NCBI GenBank assembly: GCA_028276205.1
Contig: JAPYWU010000056.1
Location: 1 to 8,328 of the forward strand
Reading direction: 5' to 3'
DNA: 8,328 nucleotides
DNA from: Dictyoglomaceae bacterium
Lineage (GTDB): Bacteria; Dictyoglomota; Dictyoglomia; Dictyoglomales; Dictyoglomaceae
Shown one piece after another: positions 1 through 5,876 of this stretch (the stretch's first letter is position 1; each line of letters begins with the position of its first letter). A program made the translations under genes and the position numbers. The notes beneath the pieces are model-generated. The model was not told the origin of the DNA, ran no database searches, and saw only the letters and a list, made by a program, of their open reading frames with translations.

Positions 1-283
1 TTTTATCCTTTGTCTATATTTTGTATTGTATCCAAATCCTGTCCCATCTATCACTATGTATTTATATCCCTTTATTTTGTATCTTTTCTCTACCTCCTTC
101 CTTACATATTCCAAAAGCTCTTCCATTGTCTTTTCATCTATTCTCTTGAATCTGTAATGAAGATTTGAGATATGGGGTGCTTTCTTTATTCTTTCCTCTT
201 GATCGCATAAAAAGAAGAGCTGTAAAGATAATATCATCTTTGTAAATTTATTTAACTTTCTCTATATACTCCTTCATATCCAT
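1..283 (-). pseudogene. DDE transposase, N-terminal part, frameshifted and cut by window edge
   Basis: A minus-strand frame is open from 255 to the left edge and continues beyond it; its first ATG is at 237. It encodes about 80 residues including IVIDGTGFGY, which resembles the first catalytic Asp region (IDGTGF) of IS4-like DDE transposases, preceded by a basic, helical N-terminal part such as SNLHYRFKRIDEK. A better N-terminus lies in another frame: ATG at 283 reads MDMKEYIEKVK and then stops at 250-248. Removing one A from the AAA at 253-251 joins both frames into about 94 residues reading through EKVNKFTKMILSLQ. This suggests a one-base insertion, so the copy is probably dead, unless the ATG at 237 is used. 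No terminal inverted repeat could be fixed. The family assignment rests on motif memory; the C-terminal half with the remaining catalytic residues is outside the window. Confidence 0.6.
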
Positions 284-491
284 CTTTTATTGTTATAAGA
301 TAGGGACGAGCTATAGCTCTTAAATCAAGACTTTGAAGAATATAGGAAGAAAGTTCTAAAATTCTAAATCCTGGTTTATATAATCCTGAAGTATAATTTT
401 TGACTCTCTTTTTTGGATGTACAGATCTTTATCACATTATTTTTACATATCTCGCTTAAGCTTGGATATCTTTCGGGGTGATTCTTACCAT
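252..491 (-). pseudogene. Unrecognised small gene remnant with two compensating frameshifts
   Basis: The ATG at 491-489 sits 7 nt after the dehydrogenase stop, with a GGAGGT just upstream (spacing of about 2 nt, short). The frame starts MVRITP and stops after 11 codons. The next frame then reads protein-like sequence (PERYPSLSEICKNNVIKIC) until an A6 run, after which the first frame resumes with YTSGLYKPGFRILELSS and SLDLRAIARPYLITIKDGY, ending at TAA 254-252. Adding one C at the C4 run (478-475) and removing one A at the A6 run (414-409) gives a continuous product of about 79 residues. I do not recognise the family. It could be a whole small protein, or the N-terminus of a longer one whose rest was lost when the neighbouring transposase gene arrived. 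Its last 30 bp overlap the proposed transposase N-terminus in another frame, so one of those two ends is misplaced. Confidence 0.4.
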
Positions 492-498
492 TACCTCC

Positions 499-1596
499 CT
501 ATTCAAAATCATTCTCTAACACTACTTTTAAAGCGTCCCTCTTTTTCATTACCTCTAATCCTTCATTTATTTCTTTTAAAGAAAATTTATGGGTAATGAA
601 CAAAGAAAAAATATCTTTATTCCTTAAAATAAATGATACTGCTTTGTAAAGATGACTACCTTCACTAACCCATATCCCTTGAATGGTTAAATTCTTAGAT
701 GCAATCTCATATATATCAATTGGAATTTTCTCTTGTGGTGTTGAAACACCTACTATAAGATAAATACCCCCTCTTCTCAAAAGATCAATTCCTTCTAAAA
801 TTGCATTACTATTTCCTGTGGCCTCTATAACTATATCTGCACCTCTCCCATGAGTTATATCTAATATCTTCTTTTTTCTCTCTTGTATAGAAATTTCATT
901 TCTATCAATAACTAAATCTACTCCTATCTTTCTTGCTATATTTAATCTTTTTGAAGATCCAGATATAAGGATAATATTTTCAGCTCCAATATATCTTGCT
1001 AAAACACAAGAAAACATTCCTAATGGTCCACCACCTTGTATTACAACTGTTTTACCCATAAGATTATTGCTTAAGAAATCAAAGGCATGAACTGCTGTAG
1101 CTCCTGTACAACCTGCTAAAACCATTAGAGAAGGATCAGAATCTTTTGGAAGTTTTATTATCTCTGTTTTTTCTTCTAAAATTATATATTCGCTAAAAGC
1201 GCCAAGAAGATAAGGGTATTCTCTGCAACTTCTGTTTATTCCATAAACCTTTCTATAAGGACAAAGATAAGATTCTTTTGCAACTTTACAATAAAAACAC
1301 TCTCCACAAGCAATTCCTCTATTCCAGATAATTAAATCACCCTTTTTTAGTATCTCATCATTTAAATCTTTCTTCTCTCCATTGATTTCTATTATTTCCC
1401 CTACCCCTTCATGACCCAAAATTATAGGTAAAGGCACTCTTGGATCTTTTCCTTCAATCATATATAAATCAGAACCACATATTCCTGAAAAAAGAATCTT
1501 TACCAATAATCCATTTTTAGGAAGCTCTGGTATATCAAATTCTTTTAAGATTAAGGGTTTCTTAAACTCTTCAAGAACCATTGATCTTGATTTCAT
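499..1596 (-). CDS. Zinc-dependent medium-chain alcohol/polyol dehydrogenase
   Basis: This 365-residue protein is a cytosolic NAD(P)-dependent alcohol or sugar-alcohol dehydrogenase of the zinc MDR superfamily. The N-terminal GroES-like domain carries the catalytic zinc motifs GICGSD (Cys40) and GHEGVGE (His62, Glu63). The structural zinc lobe has Cys97, Cys100, Cys103 and Cys112, with 8 residues in the last gap where 7 is usual. The Rossmann domain has GGGPLG near residues 188-193. The second strand ends in ISGSSKRL, without the Asp that usually marks NAD preference, so NADP or dual use is possible. The sequence, including KVYGINR after the zinc lobe, recalls the structurally solved but functionally undefined Thermotoga maritima TM0436; that comparison is from memory. 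The substrate is unknown. The ATG at 1596 has an AAGGGGG site 7 nt upstream. It is divergent from glnA and followed only by gene debris, so no pathway partner is visible. Confidence 0.88.
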   Translation of the reverse strand: MKSRSMVLEEFKKPLILKEFDIPELPKNGLLVKILFSGICGSDLYMIEGKDPRVPLPIILGHEGVGEIIEINGEKKDLNDEILKKGDLIIWNRGIACGECFYCKVAKESYLCPYRKVYGINRSCREYPYLLGAFSEYIILEEKTEIIKLPKDSDPSLMVLAGCTGATAVHAFDFLSNNLMGKTVVIQGGGPLGMFSCVLARYIGAENIILISGSSKRLNIARKIGVDLVIDRNEISIQERKKKILDITHGRGADIVIEATGNSNAILEGIDLLRRGGIYLIVGVSTPQEKIPIDIYEIASKNLTIQGIWVSEGSHLYKAVSFILRNKDIFSLFITHKFSLKEINEGLEVMKKRDALKVVLENDFE

Positions 1597-1660
1597 TAAA
1601 GTTCCCCCTTCAATATTTAAAATATTAAGAGGTAAAACCTATATTTTTAATTTTAATATA

Positions 1661-1690
1661 TTTTATTGCATATTAGTAAATTTTATTGCA
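1661..1690. repeat. Two direct repeats TTTTATTGCA, 20-bp period
   Basis: The 10-mer TTTTATTGCA occurs at 1661-1670 and again at 1681-1690. The 20-bp period is about two helical turns, so a dimeric regulator could contact both copies on one face of the DNA. They lie 65-95 bp upstream of the dehydrogenase start, where its promoter is expected. This may be an operator, but the AT-rich background makes the T-run half of the repeat less informative than the TTGCA core. Confidence 0.4.
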
Positions 1691-1841
1691 AATTTTACAC
1701 CATATTTTAAAAACCATTTAAAGCTCTGTCAATAGTTGTAAGCAAGATAACTTAAAAACTTTTTGTTATTTAATATAAATAATATTTAAAATATACCGGA
1801 CAAGAGAAATGGGGAAAAAGCTATTTAATTTTTTAAATTAG

Positions 1842-1859
1842 ACGGCAATTAATTACCGT
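1842..1859. promoter_or_regulatory. 18-bp palindrome, candidate operator upstream of glnA
   Basis: ACGGCAATTAATTACCGT is an inverted repeat with 8 of 9 base pairs matching; only positions 5 and 14 disagree. The ACGG/CCGT arms stand out in an otherwise A/T-only stretch. Its centre lies about 34 bp upstream of the proposed glnA -35 box, near -64 relative to the expected transcription start, a common place for an activator. It does not match the GlnR/TnrA consensus (TGTNAN7TNACA) or the NtcA consensus (GTAN8TAC), so the cognate regulator is unknown. Confidence 0.45.
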
Positions 1860-1881
1860 ATACCTTATTAAAAATTAGATA

Positions 1882-1908
1882 TTGACAAATATAATAGTAA
1901 GATATAAT
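1882..1908 (+). promoter_or_regulatory. Sigma-70-like promoter for glnA
   Basis: TTGACA at 1882-1887 is a perfect -35 box and TATAAT at 1903-1908 a perfect -10 box. They are separated by 15 bp, shorter than the preferred 17, which could weaken basal activity and leave room for an activator. An alternative TAATAT at 1905-1910 gives 17 bp but matches less well. Transcription would start near 1915 and give a glnA leader of about 100 nt. Confidence 0.6.
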
Positions 1909-1929
1909 ATATTAACATTTAAAATTACT

Positions 1930-1959
1930 AGGAAGGGGTGATATATGATATTATTTTAA
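1930..1959 (+). other. Four-codon leader mini-ORF (MILF) with strong ribosome site
   Basis: AGGAAGGGG at 1930-1938 is followed after 6 nt by ATG (1945-1947), two sense codons after ATA, and TAA at 1957-1959, giving Met-Ile-Leu-Phe. It lies in the glnA leader, about 15 nt after the expected transcript start and 54 nt before the glnA start codon. The site is as well spaced as those of the real genes nearby. It may be a translated leader peptide, a ribosome stand-by site, or chance. No attenuator-like hairpin or glutamine codon accompanies it. Confidence 0.35.
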
Positions 1960-2013
1960 TAAATAAATGTTAAAAATGAACTTTAATAAACAAATCTTAA
2001 AGGAGGGAAAAAA

Positions 2014-3354
2014 ATGGCAAACAGCTTTCCAAAAACCAAAGAAGAGGTCTTAAAGTATATTAAGGACAATGACATTTATTTTGTGGAGATTTGGTTTACA
2101 GATGTATTAGGATACCTCAAAAGTTTCACTATAACAGCCCATGAATTGGAGAAAGCCTTTGAAGAAGGATTAGGATTTGATGGTTCATCTGTCAGAGGAT
2201 ATACAAGGATAGATGAAAGTGATATGATTGCTTTTCCAGAGCCAGAGACTTTTACAATTCTTCCCTGGAGACAAAAGGATATAAAAGTAGCAAGAATGTT
2301 TGCGACAATAGTTGAACCAAGCGGAAAACCCTTCGACGGAGATCCAAGAAACGTACTTAAAAAGATGCTAAAGAAAGCAAAAGATATGGGATTTACTTAC
2401 TATGTTGGCCCTGAATTAGAATTTTTCTATATTAAATCTCCAAGTACAAATCCTGAAGTACTTGATTGGGGTGGATATTTTGATTTAATACCTCGAGACG
2501 AAGCTATAGACCTTAGAAATCAAACAGTTAAAATGCTTGAAGATATGGGTATAACCGTTGAATTTAATCACCACGAAGTTGCCCCCTCACAGCATGAAAT
2601 AGATTTTAGATACTCGGAAGCTCTTACAATGGCAGATATAGTTATGACCGCAAGATTAGCAATAAAAGAAGTAGCCTATTTAAATGGTGTATATGCAACC
2701 TTTATGCCAAAACCCTTCTTTGGACAGAATGGTTCTGGTATGCATGTTCATATGAGCTTATTTAAAGATGGAAGAAATGCCTTTTTTGATCCAAATGATA
2801 AATATCATTTATCACCAGTTGCAAAACATTTTATTGCTGGTCTTTTGAAACACGCAAAGGAAATCACATTAATTACTAACCAATGGGTAAATTCCTATAA
2901 GAGATTAGTACCAGGATATGAAGCACCAGTTTATATTTCTTGGGCTATGAGAAATAGGTCTGATCTTATTAGAGTACCAATGTATAAACCTGGAAAGGAA
3001 GAGGCAACAAGAATTGAATATAGAGCTCCTGATCCAGCTTGCAATCCTTATCTTGCCTTTGCTGTAATGCTGGCTGCAGGGCTTGAAGGAATAGAGAAAA
3101 AATATCCTCTTCCAGATCCTGTTGAAGAGAACGTATATCATATGACAGAAGAGGAAAGAAGAAAAAGAGGAATAGAGAGTCTTCCAGGAAGTTTAATTGA
3201 AGCAATAGAGATAACTGAGAAGAGCGAACTTGTAAGAAATGCTTTAGGAGATCATGTGTTTACAAACTTCATAGAGAATAAGAAAATTGAGTGGGACAAC
3301 TATAGAAGACAGGTAACCACATACGAGTTAGAAACCTATCTACCAATACTATAA
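2014..3354 (+). CDS. glnA: Glutamine synthetase type I (GSI-alpha-like)
   Basis: GlnA condenses glutamate and ammonia with ATP to make glutamine, normally as a cytosolic dodecamer. The 446 residues are close to the 444 of Bacillus subtilis GlnA. The N-terminal beta-grasp domain contains LGFDGSSVRGYTRIDESDM (about 53-71). Metal-site motifs follow: GPELEF (Glu134, Glu136), NHHEVAPSQHE (Glu188, Glu195) and NGSGMHVH (239-246, with His244). The flap LVPGYEAP and the ATP/glutamate region EYRAPDPACNPYLA are intact. The residue after TRIDESDM's Thr (Arg65) matches the Arg62 of feedback-inhibited GSI-alpha enzymes. In place of the NLYDLPP adenylylation loop there is NVYHMTEEER, so adenylylation control is unlikely. 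The ATG has an AAAGGAGGG site 6 nt upstream. It is a single-gene unit ending in a hairpin terminator, converging with the glutamate synthase operon that uses its product. Confidence 0.97.
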   Translation: MANSFPKTKEEVLKYIKDNDIYFVEIWFTDVLGYLKSFTITAHELEKAFEEGLGFDGSSVRGYTRIDESDMIAFPEPETFTILPWRQKDIKVARMFATIVEPSGKPFDGDPRNVLKKMLKKAKDMGFTYYVGPELEFFYIKSPSTNPEVLDWGGYFDLIPRDEAIDLRNQTVKMLEDMGITVEFNHHEVAPSQHEIDFRYSEALTMADIVMTARLAIKEVAYLNGVYATFMPKPFFGQNGSGMHVHMSLFKDGRNAFFDPNDKYHLSPVAKHFIAGLLKHAKEITLITNQWVNSYKRLVPGYEAPVYISWAMRNRSDLIRVPMYKPGKEEATRIEYRAPDPACNPYLAFAVMLAAGLEGIEKKYPLPDPVEENVYHMTEEERRKRGIESLPGSLIEAIEITEKSELVRNALGDHVFTNFIENKKIEWDNYRRQVTTYELETYLPIL

Positions 3355-3383
3355 AAAAGGAGGGAGAATTCTCCCTCCTTTTT
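3354..3383. terminator. Bidirectional intrinsic terminator between glnA and gltB3
   Basis: Positions 3354-3383 form a perfect 30-bp palindrome: a GGAGGGAG / CTCCCTCC stem around a central GAATTC, flanked by A5 on the left and T5 on the right. Read on either strand it gives a strong hairpin followed by a T-tract (T5 on plus, T6 on minus), so it should stop both converging transcripts. It overlaps the last base of the glnA stop codon and two bases of the gltB3 stop codon. Confidence 0.9.
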
Positions 3384-4140
3384 AATATGCATACAATTTT
3401 CCATAAGGTCTTTTGTTAAAGGGTATAACTTTTAAAAAGGGTTTTTTCATAATATAATCATAGTCTATATTAAAATACTCAGAAAATCTTTTAATATTCT
3501 CATCAAGAAAATCTTTATCTTCTTCATCAATTTCCAAAATTTTTCCTTCTTTTCCCAACTTATATTCAGGAATTTTTCCTCTAAAATAAATTATTCCTCC
3601 ATGAATTCCTGTACTACAAAAATATCCACATAAATTCTCATCATTCTCTTCTTCCAATCCTAATATGATAATTCTTCCACCAGCCATATATTCACCTAAA
3701 AAATCTCCCGCTGTTCCACCAACAACAATTACAGGAATCTTATCTTTATACTCTTTCATGTGAATTCCTACCCTATATCCTACATTTCCTTTTATAAAAA
3801 TTTTTCCACCTCTCATACCATAACCTATGATATCCCCACATGATCCATATATTACGATTTCGCCATCATTCATAGTATTTCCAACTCCATCTTGGGCATT
3901 CCCATATACCCTTATGTTAAGACCATTCATAAAAACACCTAAATCATTCCCTGGTACCCCATAAATTTCAATAGTTCTATCTGGGAAGGTAAGCCCAGCA
4001 CCAATATACCTTTGGCCATTAACATTTATTAGCTTAATTTTTTTATATCCCTCATTAAGTTTTTTCTCTATTTCTTCATTTAGTTCTTTATAATGCATTC
4101 CTTTAGCATCTATGGTAAAAGTATCTTCTATTATCCTCAT
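3382..4140 (-). CDS. gltB3: Glutamate synthase GXGXG (beta-helix) subunit
   Basis: This 252-residue protein corresponds to the free-standing C-terminal domain of the glutamate synthase large subunit (COG0070 type; the fold is shared with FwdC of formylmethanofuran dehydrogenase). It has no active site of its own; in large GltB it forms a right-handed beta-helix that scaffolds the amidotransferase and FMN domains. Successive glycine repeats of about 20 residues run through the middle: GNDLGVFMNG, GNAQDGVGNTMNDG, GSCGDIIGYGMRGG, GNVGYRVGIHMKE, GGTAGDFLGEYMAGG and later GIHGG. The C-terminal 60 residues are acidic and lysine-rich. The ATG at 4140 is preferred over the in-frame ATG at 4155: a GGAGGT lies at 4153-4148, 7 nt before it, and the upstream stop is only 2 nt away. 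It is the last gene of the operon, ending in the shared terminator. Confidence 0.92.
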   Translation of the reverse strand: MRIIEDTFTIDAKGMHYKELNEEIEKKLNEGYKKIKLINVNGQRYIGAGLTFPDRTIEIYGVPGNDLGVFMNGLNIRVYGNAQDGVGNTMNDGEIVIYGSCGDIIGYGMRGGKIFIKGNVGYRVGIHMKEYKDKIPVIVVGGTAGDFLGEYMAGGRIIILGLEEENDENLCGYFCSTGIHGGIIYFRGKIPEYKLGKEGKILEIDEEDKDFLDENIKRFSEYFNIDYDYIMKKPFLKVIPFNKRPYGKLYAY

Positions 4141-4142
4141 TT

Positions 4143-5396
4143 TTAAGACCTCCATATCTTTTCTTTTCTTGTTTCTTTAGGAAGGTCTAAAAAGCCAAAG
4201 TTATCTAATAAAAGCCTATCTTTAAAATTAGAAACATCTACCTTATTTCTCATTAGATCTACAATCATACCTGTTCTGTCAAAAGAATTAATAAACATGA
4301 ATCCCAAAATTTTTCCTTCCTTTATATAAATTTTTCTATATATCTTTTTTTCTTCCTCTAATCTTTTAAGAATTTCACAACCATCTATTGGATTTACTAA
4401 GCCTCCTGTCATCATATGAATATCAAAAAAGCCTATAGAATTTATAGGAAATCCACCATCATATTTTGTTTTCTCTCCCGCCATATTCAGACCAGCTATT
4501 TCACCCTGAATATATGCATTAGGAAGTATAGGTATTACTCTGTTTTCTCCTAAAATCATATCAAAGGCAGATACCACATCTCCTGCAGCATAAACATCTT
4601 GTATATTTGTCTCCATTCTTTCATTCACCAAGATCCCCCTGTTAATCTTTAATTGGGTATCTTTAAATATATCCACATTAGGTACAACACCAATAGAAAA
4701 AACTACCAAGTCTGCTGGAATTTCCTCTAAGGATTGAAGTCTTACTTTTTCAACTTTATCATCCCCGATAATTTCAATTACTGAATTTTTAAGAATAAAT
4801 TTTATGCCATGATTCTCCAATTCCTCTTGGACTAATTTAGCTCCTTCATTATCTAAGATTGATCCTAAAATTCTATCTGCAAGCTCAACTACAGTAACAT
4901 CACAACCTCTTTTAGTCAATGCTTCTGCAGCCTTTAATCCACTTAAGCCTCCTCCTACAACTATAGCCCTCATTCCATCACATATAACTTTATCTATTTC
5001 TTTAACATCATCAAATTTAATAAATGTAAAAACATTCTTTTTGTTAAGACCAGGGATATTAGGGATAAAAGGTTTTCCGCCTGTGGCAATTAATAGTTTA
5101 TCATAAGAAATCTCTTCACCATTTTCCAAATATACCTTTTTCTTCTCAAAATCTACTCTTTCTACTTTTACCCCTAAAATGGGTTTAACTTTATATTTTT
5201 CGTAATAATTCTTAGGACGATAGTAAATTTTATCATCACTTATTTTCTTAGAAAGCCAATAAGATATCAAAGGCCTGGAATATACATGATATGGCTCATT
5301 AGATATTACTACTATCTCATTTTCTAAATCTACCTTTCTTATTCCCTCAATACACCCACAACTTGCTATAGAATTTCCAATAATCACATATCTCAA
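4143..5396 (-). CDS. FAD/NAD(P)-dependent oxidoreductase, glutamate synthase electron input
   Basis: This 417-residue flavoprotein belongs to the pyridine-nucleotide disulfide reductase fold, nearest in look to rubredoxin reductases and the N-terminal part of NAD(P)H nitrite reductases. The N-terminal FAD motif is the variant IIGNSIASCG (5-14) rather than GxGxxG. YSRPLIS (39-45) follows, with Ser where NADH oxidase/CoA-disulfide reductases have the redox Cys, so it is likely an electron-transfer enzyme. ATGG is at 104-107. The NAD site VVGGGLSG (146-153) is followed by an acidic Glu171 at the end of the second strand, favouring NADH. The second FAD motif is DVYAAGDV (267-274). Translation starts at TTG 5396, supported by a GGGAGGG 6 nt upstream. 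Lying between the ferredoxin and gltB3 genes, it probably feeds electrons from NADH to the ferredoxin or GltB2, replacing GltD. This role is inferred from context. Confidence 0.9.
   Translation of the reverse strand: MRYVIIGNSIASCGCIEGIRKVDLENEIVVISNEPYHVYSRPLISYWLSKKISDDKIYYRPKNYYEKYKVKPILGVKVERVDFEKKKVYLENGEEISYDKLLIATGGKPFIPNIPGLNKKNVFTFIKFDDVKEIDKVICDGMRAIVVGGGLSGLKAAEALTKRGCDVTVVELADRILGSILDNEGAKLVQEELENHGIKFILKNSVIEIIGDDKVEKVRLQSLEEIPADLVVFSIGVVPNVDIFKDTQLKINRGILVNERMETNIQDVYAAGDVVSAFDMILGENRVIPILPNAYIQGEIAGLNMAGEKTKYDGGFPINSIGFFDIHMMTGGLVNPIDGCEILKRLEEEKKIYRKIYIKEGKILGFMFINSFDRTGMIVDLMRNKVDVSNFKDRLLLDNFGFLDLPKETRKEKIWRS
4148..4153 (-). promoter_or_regulatory. Ribosome binding site deciding the gltB3 start
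   Basis: GGAGGT on the minus strand lies 7 nt before the ATG at 4140 and overlaps the in-frame upstream ATG at 4155. It can serve only the downstream ATG, which makes the 252-residue form more likely than the 257-residue one. Confidence 0.8.
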
Positions 5397-5402
5397 TTTA
5401 AT

Positions 5403-5409
5403 CCCTCCC
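5403..5409 (-). promoter_or_regulatory. Ribosome binding site supporting the TTG start of the oxidoreductase
   Basis: GGGAGGG on the minus strand ends 6 nt before TTG at 5396-5394. No ATG is available before the FAD motif, which begins 5 residues in, so the TTG is well supported. The site overlaps the ferredoxin stop codon by one base. Confidence 0.8.
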
Positions 5410-5876
5410 TAAGCCTCTACTATCTCTAAAGCTGAATTAGGACAATTCTGAACACAAGCAGGCTCTCCAGCATCTAAGCACAGATCACACTTAGATGCCA
5501 CTTTTTTATTCTCTCCCCTTCTTATAGCTCCATAAGGGCATACCAAAATACAAGACCAGCATCCCACACACTTATCCTCATCACATACTACAATTCCTGT
5601 TTTATCATCTCTATGCATTGCTCCTGTAATACAAGCTTTGGTACATAATGGATCATCACAGTGCCTACATTGTAAGGCAAAAGTTATATAATAACCTTCT
5701 TTTTCTTCTACAATAACCTTTGGCGTTGGCTTATCTTTCTTTTTGAAGGCCTTTATCAAATCCTTTGTACCAGAATGAGCAAGAACACAATATACCTCAC
5801 ATAGATGACAACCAATACATACTTCTTCTTTAGGATAAATCCTTCTTTTTGTTTTATCTTTGGTCTCTATTATCAT
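5409..5876 (-). CDS. Polyferredoxin with four [4Fe-4S] clusters (HycB/DmsB type)
   Basis: This is a 155-residue cytosolic iron-sulfur protein with no signal or twin-arginine motif. Sixteen cysteines form four cluster motifs: Cys20/23/26/30 (CIGCHLCEVYC), Cys70/73/78/82 (CRHCDDPLCTKAC), Cys103/106/109/113 (CVGCWSCILVCP) and Cys130/133/141/145 (CDLCLDAGEPACVQNCP). In this family the first motif pairs with the fourth and the second with the third. Cys98 is a seventeenth cysteine outside the motifs. A lysine-rich loop (about 38-53) separates motifs one and two. Such proteins normally serve as electron-wire subunits of larger oxidoreductases; here the partners should be the FAD protein downstream and GltB2 upstream. 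Its ATG follows directly on the GltB2 stop (TAAATG), with a GGGGAGGG 7 nt upstream inside the GltB2 gene, so the two are probably translationally coupled. Confidence 0.93.
   Translation of the reverse strand: MIIETKDKTKRRIYPKEEVCIGCHLCEVYCVLAHSGTKDLIKAFKKKDKPTPKVIVEEKEGYYITFALQCRHCDDPLCTKACITGAMHRDDKTGIVVCDEDKCVGCWSCILVCPYGAIRRGENKKVASKCDLCLDAGEPACVQNCPNSALEIVEA

Larger units (their letters stand above)
1597..2013. other. Divergent intergenic regulatory region, dehydrogenase/glnA
   Basis: This 417-bp stretch is extremely AT-rich and contains no gene of credible length. It holds the signals listed separately: a pair of direct repeats on the dehydrogenase side, a palindrome in the middle, and a promoter and mini-ORF on the glnA side. 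A 10-codon ORF starting at 1808 and an ORF from 1967 overlapping the glnA start lack good ribosome sites and are not called. I could not pick a convincing minus-strand promoter for the dehydrogenase, because weak -10-like AT strings are everywhere. Confidence 0.7.

Noticed and set aside
1808..1840. Ten-codon plus-strand ORF (MGKKLFNFLN)
   Set aside because: No convincing ribosome site, and it lies upstream of the predicted glnA promoter.
1915..2013. Possible riboswitch or attenuator in the glnA leader
   Set aside because: The leader is short and A/T-only, with no stable stem or T-tract terminator visible; no known glutamine or nitrogen riboswitch motif was recognised.
1967..2014. ORF starting MLKMNFNKQ that overlaps the glnA start in another frame
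   Set aside because: No Shine-Dalgarno site before its ATG, and the GGAGGG inside it clearly serves glnA.
2905..3205. Two minus-strand ORFs of 78 codons inside glnA
   Set aside because: Both lie fully within strongly conserved glnA sequence, have low-complexity or unlikely composition, and lack ribosome sites; they are frame shadows.
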